From JBBIKU01 sp037445245 (GTDB lineage: Bacteria; Chloroflexota; Anaerolineae; Anaerolineales; Anaerolineaceae), in contig JBBIKU010000020.1 of the NCBI GenBank assembly GCA_037445245.1, forward strand, positions 1-21,456: 21,456 bases of DNA. The letters are read 5' to 3'. Both the position numbers and the translations under genes were made by a program. The first letter of the stretch is position 1. Each line of letters opens with the position of its first letter. The notes beneath the pieces are model-generated. The model made no database searches, was not told the DNA's origin, and saw nothing but the letters and a program-made list of their open reading frames with translations. This document shows positions 1-5,909 of the stretch, piece by piece.

Positions 1-261
1 CAGGGATACCCCGACGGGCTCGCTGGCGATTCGATCCCGCTCGGGGCGCGCATCCGGGCGGTGGCAGATGCTTTCAGTGTGATGGTGAACGGGCGGGTTT
101 ATCGTGCACCGCTGAGCCAGTCAGAGGCGCAGGCAGAGGTGGTACGCTGCTCGGGGACGCATTTCGATCCCATGGTGGTCAACGTGTTGTTGCAATTGGT
201 TGATGAAGGGGGATTGGATATTCATCCAAAAAGACCATTGAAACAATCGTCATCCTCCTGA
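1..261 (+). CDS. HD-GYP domain protein, C-terminal fragment (cut by window edge)
   Basis: The open frame runs from base 1 without a start codon, so the gene begins outside the window and only its last 86 residues are visible. The fragment opens with a GYPDGL segment, which matches the GYP signature of HD-GYP cyclic-di-GMP phosphodiesterases. It continues with an ARIRAVADAF helix and an FDPMVVNVLL segment, both typical of the end of that domain. Family knowledge: HD-GYP proteins hydrolyse c-di-GMP with a di- or tri-iron centre. The HD metal residues lie upstream and cannot be checked, so activity is not established. The tail after the domain is short, so this is probably the last domain of a response regulator or sensor. 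A GTG at 61 is in frame but lies inside the conserved domain and is not a credible start. Confidence 0.85.
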   Translation, partial: QGYPDGLAGDSIPLGARIRAVADAFSVMVNGRVYRAPLSQSEAQAEVVRCSGTHFDPMVVNVLLQLVDEGGLDIHPKRPLKQSSSS

Positions 262-415
262 TCGATGTTACCTTTTGAATCAAGGTGGGGCGCGGAGCTT
301 GCCCGCTCCATCGCCTTTTGGGACTCTGCTCGCTCATTAATGAGAACAGGGTTGCTTGTTAATTGAGCTGTACATCGATGAGCGGATACGGGCTTCAATA
401 TACCCAGAATTTATA

Positions 416-421
416 TATAAT
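416..421 (+). promoter_or_regulatory. Probable -10 element for the flavocytochrome gene
   Basis: A TATAAT lies in an AT-rich stretch about 117 bases before the chosen start at 538. No good -35 is seen; TTCAAT at 394-399 is the nearest candidate, with 16-bp spacing. The transcript would begin near 428 and include the 11-bp hairpin at 438-464. Confidence 0.4.
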
Positions 422-437
422 TCTTCATGCAATGCGC

Positions 438-464
438 CCAGGATATTTTCTGCAAATATCCTGG
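438..464 (+). promoter_or_regulatory. Perfect 11-bp inverted repeat in the leader of the flavocytochrome gene
   Basis: CCAGGATATTT (438-448) and AAATATCCTGG (454-464) are perfectly complementary around a 5-base spacer. The element lies just downstream of the likely transcription start and 73 bases before the start codon. It has no following T tract, so it is not a typical terminator. It could be a DNA operator or an RNA hairpin controlling expression; the sequence does not say which. Confidence 0.55.
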
Positions 465-537
465 TGTGAAATCGTGCGAGTGCATTCTGACGATTGGCAT
501 GGAGTTTTTTTTAGATAGGGCAGAAAGGATTTATCCG

Positions 538-1881
538 ATGAAGGCAAGAAGATTATACTGGTTGGCGCTTTATTTTCTCTCGCCTTTGATTCCCATTCTG
601 TTGATCCTCAGCTCGCCGACCAATGTTGCGGCTGATTGGATTTACGTGGTTTCGGCTGTCAGCGGAGCGTGCGCTTATGTCTGGCTGGTCAATCAATTCA
701 TCATCAGCGCCCGACCGAAATTCATCGAGCAATTCTTTGGCATGGACAAGATGTACCGTTTTCATGCCCTAATGGCGGTGATCAGTGCCGCGCTGGCGTT
801 CATTCACAGCCGGATCAAGATCTTTTTGACCGGTGTTTCACCGTTGATTTCTCAAATTGCGTTGGTGCTGTTCTTTTTTACGGTGGTGTTTGGGCTGATC
901 TTCCTGGTGGATTCGGGGTTTCGCAAAGCTCCGGGGGTTGGCTGGCTGCATCGTTTTTCGGTCAACAAACTGGGGCTTACATTCAATCAGGCTGTGCTGT
1001 TGCACAATATCACCCTGGTGGCGACAACGCTGATGCTGCTGCATGTACTCGACAGCAGTGCGGCGATTGTCTTCTTGCCGGTGCGATTTTTTTACATCAT
1101 TTACTTTGCGTTCGGAATCAGTTTTTACATCTATCACAAGTTTGTGCGCCCAATTCGTTTAGGCAGAAAGGCATACCGGCTTGAATCGGTGAGGCCCGAA
1201 TCGCCCAACGTGAATACGCTCATTCTCACGCCACCGCCGGGGGAGGAAGTGTTGCGCTATAAACCGGGACAGTTCGCCTTTATTACCATCCTGGCTGAAG
1301 CGCTGCCCGGCGAGGAACATCCTTTTACCATCTCTTCCAGTCCGTTCAACAATGGATATTTGAGTTTCACAATCAAAGCTTTGGGTGACTTCACCAGCGC
1401 CATCCATAAGGTGAAACCCGGCGCTCGCGTGCGGGTCGATGCACCCTACGGTTATTTTTCGTACCGAAATTACCCACCTGACCGGGAACTGGTTTTTATC
1501 ACGGGAGGGATCGGCATCACCCCCATTTTGAGCATGCTGCGCAGTCTGCGGGTGAGCGACAGGCAACGGCGGGTAACCCTGCTGTGGGGGGTCAATCAAC
1601 TTGCTGACCTGATCTGCAAAGATGAGTTTGCCGTCTTTGAGAAAGAGATGCCCAATTTTCGTTGGTATCCTATTGTGGCGTTCGATGAAACTTGGCAGGG
1701 AGAAAGGGGTTTTATTGATCAGGAGAAAATCCAAAGACTGGTGCTGGAAGACGGCGGTGATGACCGACTTAAGGATTTCTACATTTGCGGTCCTCCGGCA
1801 TTGATGGCTCTGACGTTTGCCAATCTCAAGGCGCTGCGGGTGCCTTCCAGCCACATACGCGTGGAGAAATTTGCCCTGTAA
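538..1881 (+). CDS. Ferric reductase-like transmembrane flavocytochrome (FRD/NOX type)
   Basis: A 447-residue membrane oxidoreductase expected to move electrons from NAD(P)H through FAD to membrane haem and an acceptor such as ferric iron or oxygen. About six N-terminal membrane segments are visible. Two histidine pairs, H76/H90 and H156/H169, have the spacing expected for bis-haem ligation in the ferric-reductase domain. A cytosolic ferredoxin-reductase-like module follows. It has an FAD-binding HPFTISSSP motif (261-269), a nucleotide-binding GGIGITP (323-329), and a CGPP motif (418-421) near the C-terminus EKFAL. The start was set at 538 because GAAAGGA lies about 7-8 bases upstream; the frame is open back to 427 but has no good ribosome site there. 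The next gene follows after 65 bases. The true acceptor cannot be told from sequence. Confidence 0.9.
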   Translation: MKARRLYWLALYFLSPLIPILLILSSPTNVAADWIYVVSAVSGACAYVWLVNQFIISARPKFIEQFFGMDKMYRFHALMAVISAALAFIHSRIKIFLTGVSPLISQIALVLFFFTVVFGLIFLVDSGFRKAPGVGWLHRFSVNKLGLTFNQAVLLHNITLVATTLMLLHVLDSSAAIVFLPVRFFYIIYFAFGISFYIYHKFVRPIRLGRKAYRLESVRPESPNVNTLILTPPPGEEVLRYKPGQFAFITILAEALPGEEHPFTISSSPFNNGYLSFTIKALGDFTSAIHKVKPGARVRVDAPYGYFSYRNYPPDRELVFITGGIGITPILSMLRSLRVSDRQRRVTLLWGVNQLADLICKDEFAVFEKEMPNFRWYPIVAFDETWQGERGFIDQEKIQRLVLEDGGDDRLKDFYICGPPALMALTFANLKALRVPSSHIRVEKFAL

Positions 1882-1946
1882 TGCTGTCCTTGCTTTTTAG
1901 ATTGGATGAAGGAGTGTCATCGAAACAGCTCAGAAAGGAGTTCGCG

Positions 1947-2255
1947 ATGAAAATATCCAAAAGTGTACCTGTCGTTTTGCTGGCGGTGTGGTTGATTTTG
2001 ATCGGCGTGATGCAACTGGCGAACATCACATTGCCGTTGGGCGAGGTTATCCAGGGGGCGCTGGCGATCATAACCGGCGTGCTGATTCTGCTGCGACCGA
2101 TCAGCCTCTCGCGCAGCATCGGCGTCATTTTGCTGGCAGTCTGGCTGCTGCTGACTGGATTGTTGGCGGTGACCAACCTGACCTTCCCTGCCAGAGAGTT
2201 GATCATGGCGTTGCTGGCGATGTCGGCAGGAGTTACCTTGTTGATCGCACGCTGA
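1947..2255 (+). CDS. Small four-helix membrane protein with internal duplication (DUF308-like)
   Basis: A 102-residue protein that is almost entirely hydrophobic, with four predicted membrane segments. AGAAAGGAG at 1932-1940 is a strong ribosome site just before ATG 1947; the frame stays open upstream to 1785 inside the previous gene, but that extension is not believable. The protein is a tandem duplication. The first half has VVLLAVWLILIGV, then NITLP, then GEVIQGALAI. The second has VILLAVWLLLTGL, then NLTFP, then RELIMALLAM. This two-helix repeat resembles the short repeats of DUF308/HdeD-type membrane proteins, but that assignment is tentative and no function can be given. It may be co-transcribed with the flavocytochrome, and a hairpin terminator follows. 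Confidence 0.8.
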   Translation: MKISKSVPVVLLAVWLILIGVMQLANITLPLGEVIQGALAIITGVLILLRPISLSRSIGVILLAVWLLLTGLLAVTNLTFPARELIMALLAMSAGVTLLIAR

Positions 2256-2306
2256 TTTCGCCTGCTTTCGGATCCCCGTCCGCCCCGGGTGGGGTCAAAA
2301 TAAGTG

Positions 2307-2346
2307 ACCGCAGTGGAGAACTTTATATCCGCTGCGGTTTCGTTTT
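2307..2346 (+). terminator. Hairpin terminator between convergent genes
   Basis: ACCGCAGTGG (2307-2316) pairs with CCGCTGCGGT (2329-2338) with one wobble. On the plus strand it is followed by TTCGTTTTTT. It ends the plus-strand transcript and sits just past the stop of the minus-strand gene at 2351, so it may work in both directions. Confidence 0.8.
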
Positions 2347-2350
2347 TTGG

Positions 2351-2959
2351 TCAATCGACGTGGTAGTTCTGCCAGATCAACCCAAACAACCCCATTGCTG
2401 CCCACAAAAAGAAAAGCAAAATCTCGTCGGTCAAAATGGGATATGTAGCGCCCCCCAGTGCGGATAAGCTCAAGACAGCCAGAAAAGCGCCCAGAAACGC
2501 GGTTGAAGCCATGATCATGAAATCGTCAAAGCGCAGCGCCAGAAAACCAAAGAAAACGCCAAACACGATCATCAGCAGCCCCTGGAGCGGTGAAACGCTG
2601 CCCATTTCGAACAACCCGGTGACGAGCAGAGACGTCATTCCTTCCCATGCGATGATGAAGCCCGCCAATGCGCCGATCAATAATCCCAGAGCGCTGCTGC
2701 TAACGATGGCGATGACGATTTGTAACGGAATGGCGATCACGGCTCCAATAATGCCGCCAGCAACGAAGGAGAGCGCCGGCATCCACTCTGCCCATTGAGG
2801 CGGGGATTGGATGAAAAAGATCGCCAGATTGACAGCCAGCAACCCGCCGATGATAAAGCCGCCCACCGCCGGTGTTGAGCGAAAGATGTTGTAGCCGCTG
2901 ATTACCAGCGCCATACCCAGAAAAAACTGTACGAGTGTGGTTATTTCAGAAACGCTCAT
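2351..2959 (-). CDS. Polytopic membrane protein of unknown function (DUF4203/TMEM198-like)
   Basis: A 202-residue protein with about seven hydrophobic segments rich in Gly, Ala and Ile. Several carry small-residue stretches such as GGFIIGGLLAV and GLLIGALAGFI, which suggest tightly packed helices. The overall pattern resembles DUF4203/TMEM198-type membrane proteins, but no diagnostic motif was recognised, so this is only a likeness. The start was set at 2959 because AAAGGACTCAAG stands immediately before this ATG on the minus strand; the 13-residue upstream extension lacks a ribosome site. It has its own promoter (3111-3140) and a leader of about 145 bases that contains a strong hairpin. No function is proposed. 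Confidence 0.75.
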   Translation of the reverse strand: MSVSEITTLVQFFLGMALVISGYNIFRSTPAVGGFIIGGLLAVNLAIFFIQSPPQWAEWMPALSFVAGGIIGAVIAIPLQIVIAIVSSSALGLLIGALAGFIIAWEGMTSLLVTGLFEMGSVSPLQGLLMIVFGVFFGFLALRFDDFMIMASTAFLGAFLAVLSLSALGGATYPILTDEILLFFLWAAMGLFGLIWQNYHVD

Positions 2960-3069
2960 CTTGAGTCCTTTTTTCCGGCTTTGCAGTACGCTTGCCAAAT
3001 TGATTCAGGTTGATCTTTTTTGGGAACGTCCGTCGCTTGCGCTTCATGGCGGCGCTGCTGGAGCATAAT

Positions 3070-3097
3070 CTTTGGGTTGTTTTCAAACAGCCCAAAG
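3070..3097 (-). promoter_or_regulatory. Hairpin in the leader of the 2351-2959 gene
   Basis: CTTTGGGTTGTTT and AAACAGCCCAAAG are complementary over about 12-13 pairs with one G-T wobble and a tiny loop. On the minus strand it lies just downstream of the predicted start site (about 3104). No T tract follows, so it is a leader structure or operator rather than a simple terminator. Confidence 0.5.
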
Positions 3098-3110
3098 CAG
3101 GTTGGAAATG

Positions 3111-3140
3111 AGTATAGTATTACCCTGACCGGTTTGTCAA
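3111..3140 (-). promoter_or_regulatory. Sigma-70-type promoter for the 2351-2959 gene
   Basis: Read on the minus strand: TTGACA (3135-3140), an 18-base spacer, then TATACT (3111-3116). The gene starts about 145 bases downstream. Confidence 0.75.
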
Positions 3141-3204
3141 CCCTCTAGGTCAGAGGGGGGTAATATCCTGCCATTTTTCCTCCCCGGGTGGCTGTGGTGT
3201 GAAA

Positions 3205-3245
3205 TAAACAACCGACGCAGGTTGGATTGATCTGCGCCGGTTGTT
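3205..3245 (-). terminator. Hairpin terminator of the lipoprotein gene
   Basis: AACAACCGACGCAG (3207-3220) pairs with CTGCGCCGGTTGTT (3232-3245), 14 pairs with one wobble. It lies 21 bases past the stop of the minus-strand lipoprotein gene. The minus strand continues into a short T-rich stretch (TATTTC). Confidence 0.7.
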
Positions 3246-3265
3246 GTTATGGCTCGCCCGCTGAA

Positions 3266-4078
3266 TTATGGGGCGTCTACCCCCATGTAATCCACTTCCA
3301 CCACAACGCGGCGTGAAGCTCCTTCCGAGATGATCGCAAATCCTGTGTGCCCCTCGCTGTATTCATTATCCAGGATTGGGCGCTTGTTGGGTTGGATGAT
3401 CTCTTCGCCATTGATGAAGAGGCGGATTTCATTCCCAACGCATTTCATGCCGATGTTGTTCAGTTTGTTGGCACCGGCATTGATAGCTAAGCTGGAGTAT
3501 GGACCGGCTAAGAGTGTGTACGGATTGCGGTTGCGGTCTTTCTGGCTTTGATCGAAGCGGTATGCGCTCCACCTGCCGTTGCTGCCGACGCGAAACTCAT
3601 ACCAGCCCTTGGGGTTTCGGCGGCAGACCAGGGTGACGCCGTTATTGTTGTCTCCCAGATTCTCGTAGCGGGCTTGTACGTAAATATCGCCATAGGTGTA
3701 AGATTCGTTGAAGAAGTAAACGTAGGCGCCAGGGTCTGGCAAGGATATGACCATACGCCCGCCTTCCTGGTAGCGAACGATGTTCTTTTCGTTGCCGGAA
3801 AGAATGAGGTAGATCCAGTCATCGACATTTTCGTCAAATTCCTCAACGTAGTAGGTACCGCCGCGGGTGGGTTCGGGGGATTGCATCGGCGGAGGCGGTG
3901 AGGTCGGTAGAGGGCTGGGCAACATCAAGGTTGGGGTAGGCTCCATTGGCAAAACACCGGTAGGTAAAGGCACGGGGGTTGCTTCGCCTTTCAGCATCCT
4001 ACCAACGTTGCCAAAGGAGGCACAAGATAGTGTAGCCAAAGCAATAACCACCACAGGCAAGATTATCGCTCGTTTCAT
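3266..4078 (-). CDS. Secreted lipoprotein with Pro-rich linker and lectin-like domain
   Basis: A 270-residue protein expected on the outer face of the membrane. It has a basic-hydrophobic signal (residues 1-18) ending in TLSC, so Cys19 is the probable lipid-anchored residue, although Thr at -3 is not ideal for a lipobox. A linker rich in Pro and Thr (about 35-72) follows. Next is an all-beta domain of about 200 residues beginning YYVEEFDENVDDW, with alternating strands, a YVQARYEN strand and a GNEIRLFINGEEI strand. This layout resembles the concanavalin-like jelly roll of LamG or DUF1080-type domains, which often bind carbohydrate; no catalytic residues could be assigned. CAGGAGA precedes the ATG. 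It has its own promoter (4173-4201) and terminator, so it is a single-gene unit. Confidence 0.8.
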   Translation of the reverse strand: MKRAIILPVVVIALATLSCASFGNVGRMLKGEATPVPLPTGVLPMEPTPTLMLPSPLPTSPPPPMQSPEPTRGGTYYVEEFDENVDDWIYLILSGNEKNIVRYQEGGRMVISLPDPGAYVYFFNESYTYGDIYVQARYENLGDNNNGVTLVCRRNPKGWYEFRVGSNGRWSAYRFDQSQKDRNRNPYTLLAGPYSSLAINAGANKLNNIGMKCVGNEIRLFINGEEIIQPNKRPILDNEYSEGHTGFAIISEGASRRVVVEVDYMGVDAP

Positions 4079-4172
4079 GGTGTTGATTCTCCTGCTGATC
4101 TTATTTCAAGTATTTGGATTTTTCGGTAATGGGGCGGCAACGGATAAAGGATATGGGCGAACCATCACCACC

Positions 4173-4201
4173 ATCATAGAGACCCTGCCCGATATTGTCA
4201 A
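4173..4201 (-). promoter_or_regulatory. Promoter of the lipoprotein gene
   Basis: On the minus strand: TTGACA (4196-4201), a 17-base spacer, then TATGAT (4173-4178). The leader is about 88 bases. Nothing else was seen between 4202 and 4317 apart from AT-rich sequence. Confidence 0.75.
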
Positions 4202-4317
4202 CCCCATTTAAGATATTTTAAGATACCAACTTTTAGGTTAGTATCTCTTTACCGCGACGACCCTGTGATGGGAAAGCCCTCATGATTTGCTCCCTCCGCT
4301 GTACCTGAAAGGGCTTA

Positions 4318-4353
4318 TTAAGAAACGCAACCCACTTTGAAAATTGGGTTGCG
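4318..4353 (-). terminator. Terminator of tRNA-Leu
   Basis: On the minus strand CGCAACCCA and TGGGTTGCG form a perfect 9-bp stem (4326-4334 with 4345-4353) followed by TTTCTTAAT. It lies 48 bases past the 3' end of the tRNA. Confidence 0.8.
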
Positions 4354-4401
4354 CTAGGGATACTGCCGCTCGGCGGAAAACCGCCTGTGATATAATCTGT
4401 G

Positions 4402-4484
<83 letters not shown>

Positions 4485-4495
4485 TTTCTGATACG

Positions 4496-4524
4496 AGTAT
4501 ATCCAATCTTTTTTGAAGGGTCAA
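4496..4524 (-). promoter_or_regulatory. Promoter of tRNA-Leu
   Basis: On the minus strand: TTGACC (4519-4524), 17 bases, then TATACT (4496-4501). The element overlaps the region just before the start of the divergent YchF-like gene (4539), so the two transcription units share this short interval. Confidence 0.75.
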
Positions 4525-4538
4525 GGTGTCAACAGCAA

Positions 4539-5609
4539 ATGCGTCTTGGGATCATTGGCTTGCCCCAGTCCGGTAAGACTACGCTCTTTAATGCGCTGAC
4601 ACGAGGCTCTCAGCCCACCGGTATGCTCACCGCTAAGATCGGGGTTCATAACGCGGTGGTGGACGTACCCGACCCACGCTTGAATCGCCTCAGCCAGATG
4701 TTCAAACCCAAAAAGACTACCTATGCCAAGGTGAACTACGCCGATATTGCCGGCTTGGATGGCAGTACCGGAAGGCAGGGCATTTCGGGTGTTTTACTCA
4801 ACCAGTTAACCCAGATGGACGGGTTTATTCACATTGTGCGCTGCTTCGAAGATGATAATGTTCCTCACCCCGCCGGCAGTGTCGACCCGCGGCGGGACAT
4901 CCACAGCATGGACAGCGAATTCATCTTGAATGATCTGGTAGCGGTTGAACGCAAGCTGGATCGGCTTGCCGATGAGCGGCGCAAAGGCGGCGGGAGAGAG
5001 CGGGCAGTCATCGACCGCGAGATCGAGCTGTTCGAACGCTTTCGGGCTGCACTCAACCAGGAAATCCCGTTGCGCGATGTGCACCTGAGCGCCGAAGAGG
5101 AAAAAGGCGTCAGCGGATATGGTTTTCTCAGCCGCAAACCGGTTTTGATTGTGCTCAATCTATCCGAAGGACAGCAACCGCCGGCGCTGGATTACCCCCA
5201 TGCCATGAGCAAGGTGGTTGCCTTGCAGGGCAGGCTCGAAATGGAAATTGCCCAGCTCGCTCCGGAAGATGCCGCTTCGTTTCTGGCAGAATATGGGATC
5301 GAAGAGCCCAGCCTCAACCGTGTCATCCGTCTTTCGTATGAACTGCTCGGGCTGCAATCCTTTTTCACGGTAGGCGCAGACGAGGTGCGCGCCTGGACAG
5401 TCCGACGGGGGGCTACTGCCCCCGAAGCCGCCGGCGTGGTGCACACCGACTTGCAGAAAGGGTTCATCCGCGCCGAAGTGATTGCCTGCGAGGAATTGTT
5501 TGCATTAGGCTCGATGGCAGAAGCCAAAGCCAAAGGCAGGCTGCGCCTGGAAGGAAAGGAGTACGTTGCGCAGGATGGTGACGTGATCACCATCCGCTTC
5601 AACCTTTGA
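4539..5609 (+). CDS. Divergent YchF/Obg-family P-loop NTPase
   Basis: A 356-residue protein, close to the usual length of about 363 for YchF. It has a P-loop GLPQSGKT (7-14) and a DIAGL switch motif (69-73). NLSE (207-210) occupies the base-recognition site; in the YchF branch NxxE replaces NKxD and goes with ATP preference. A helical region rich in Arg and Glu (about 130-175) corresponds to the coiled-coil arm, and the C-terminal 80 or so residues match the TGS-like domain, ending VAQDGDVITIRFNL. It is not a typical YchF: the P-loop is QSGKT rather than NVGKS, and the conserved NFPF and EGLGN segments are missing, so it is probably a divergent paralogue. The ATG at 4539 aligns with the family start; the longer frame back to 4344 would run through the tRNA antisense and is rejected. 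Confidence 0.85.
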   Translation: MRLGIIGLPQSGKTTLFNALTRGSQPTGMLTAKIGVHNAVVDVPDPRLNRLSQMFKPKKTTYAKVNYADIAGLDGSTGRQGISGVLLNQLTQMDGFIHIVRCFEDDNVPHPAGSVDPRRDIHSMDSEFILNDLVAVERKLDRLADERRKGGGRERAVIDREIELFERFRAALNQEIPLRDVHLSAEEEKGVSGYGFLSRKPVLIVLNLSEGQQPPALDYPHAMSKVVALQGRLEMEIAQLAPEDAASFLAEYGIEEPSLNRVIRLSYELLGLQSFFTVGADEVRAWTVRRGATAPEAAGVVHTDLQKGFIRAEVIACEELFALGSMAEAKAKGRLRLEGKEYVAQDGDVITIRFNL

Positions 5610-5614
5610 TTGGG

Positions 5615-5636
5615 TCGATGGGGTTAAGTCCATCGA
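5615..5636 (+). terminator. Weak hairpin after the YchF-like gene
   Basis: TCGATGG (5615-5621) pairs perfectly with CCATCGA (5630-5636), 5 bases after the stop. Only a loose T-rich stretch follows, so termination may be weak or Rho-assisted. Confidence 0.4.
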
Positions 5637-5701
5637 ACCGAATTCATTTCTTGCGACTTAAGGGACTTAAATTCGATGACACAACAACCCTGGACAAATT
5701 C

Positions 5702-5730
5702 TTGCGCAATATGGTTGGGCGTGATATAAT
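5702..5730 (+). promoter_or_regulatory. Promoter of rho
   Basis: TTGCGC (5702-5707), 17 bases, then TATAAT (5725-5730), preceded by TGA as an extended -10. The leader to the ATG at 5910 is about 173 bases. Confidence 0.7.
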
Positions 5731-5750
5731 TTTGTCACCCAAGGAATTCA

Positions 5751-5850
5751 TTACAGGTTATGTGATTGTAAAGATGCGCTGATTGCTCCAGATGCGCCTC
5801 AATATCCCGGATGCACCATCCAAATTCACGAAAACCAAGGCAACCTGTAA
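5751..5850 (+). promoter_or_regulatory. Paired leader region of rho
   Basis: TTACAGGTT (5751-5759) and AACCTGTAA (5842-5850) are perfect 9-base complements that enclose about 82 bases inside the rho leader. The enclosed part holds three GATGC-centred repeats. Rho is autoregulated through its leader in enterobacteria; whether this structure does the same here is inference. Confidence 0.35.
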
Positions 5851-5909
5851 GACTGAATCAGGGCGGCGCGGTTTAACCCATATGAACCCATAAAAAAAGA
5901 ATAGGATCA

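Noticed and set aside
284..320. Terminator after the HD-GYP gene
   Set aside because: GGAGC/GCTCC is only 5 bp and the T tract is poor, so it is too weak to annotate.
5792..5893. 33-codon reading frame in the rho leader (MRLNIPDAPSKF start)
   Set aside because: No ribosome site and no recognised leader-peptide pattern; length is compatible with chance.
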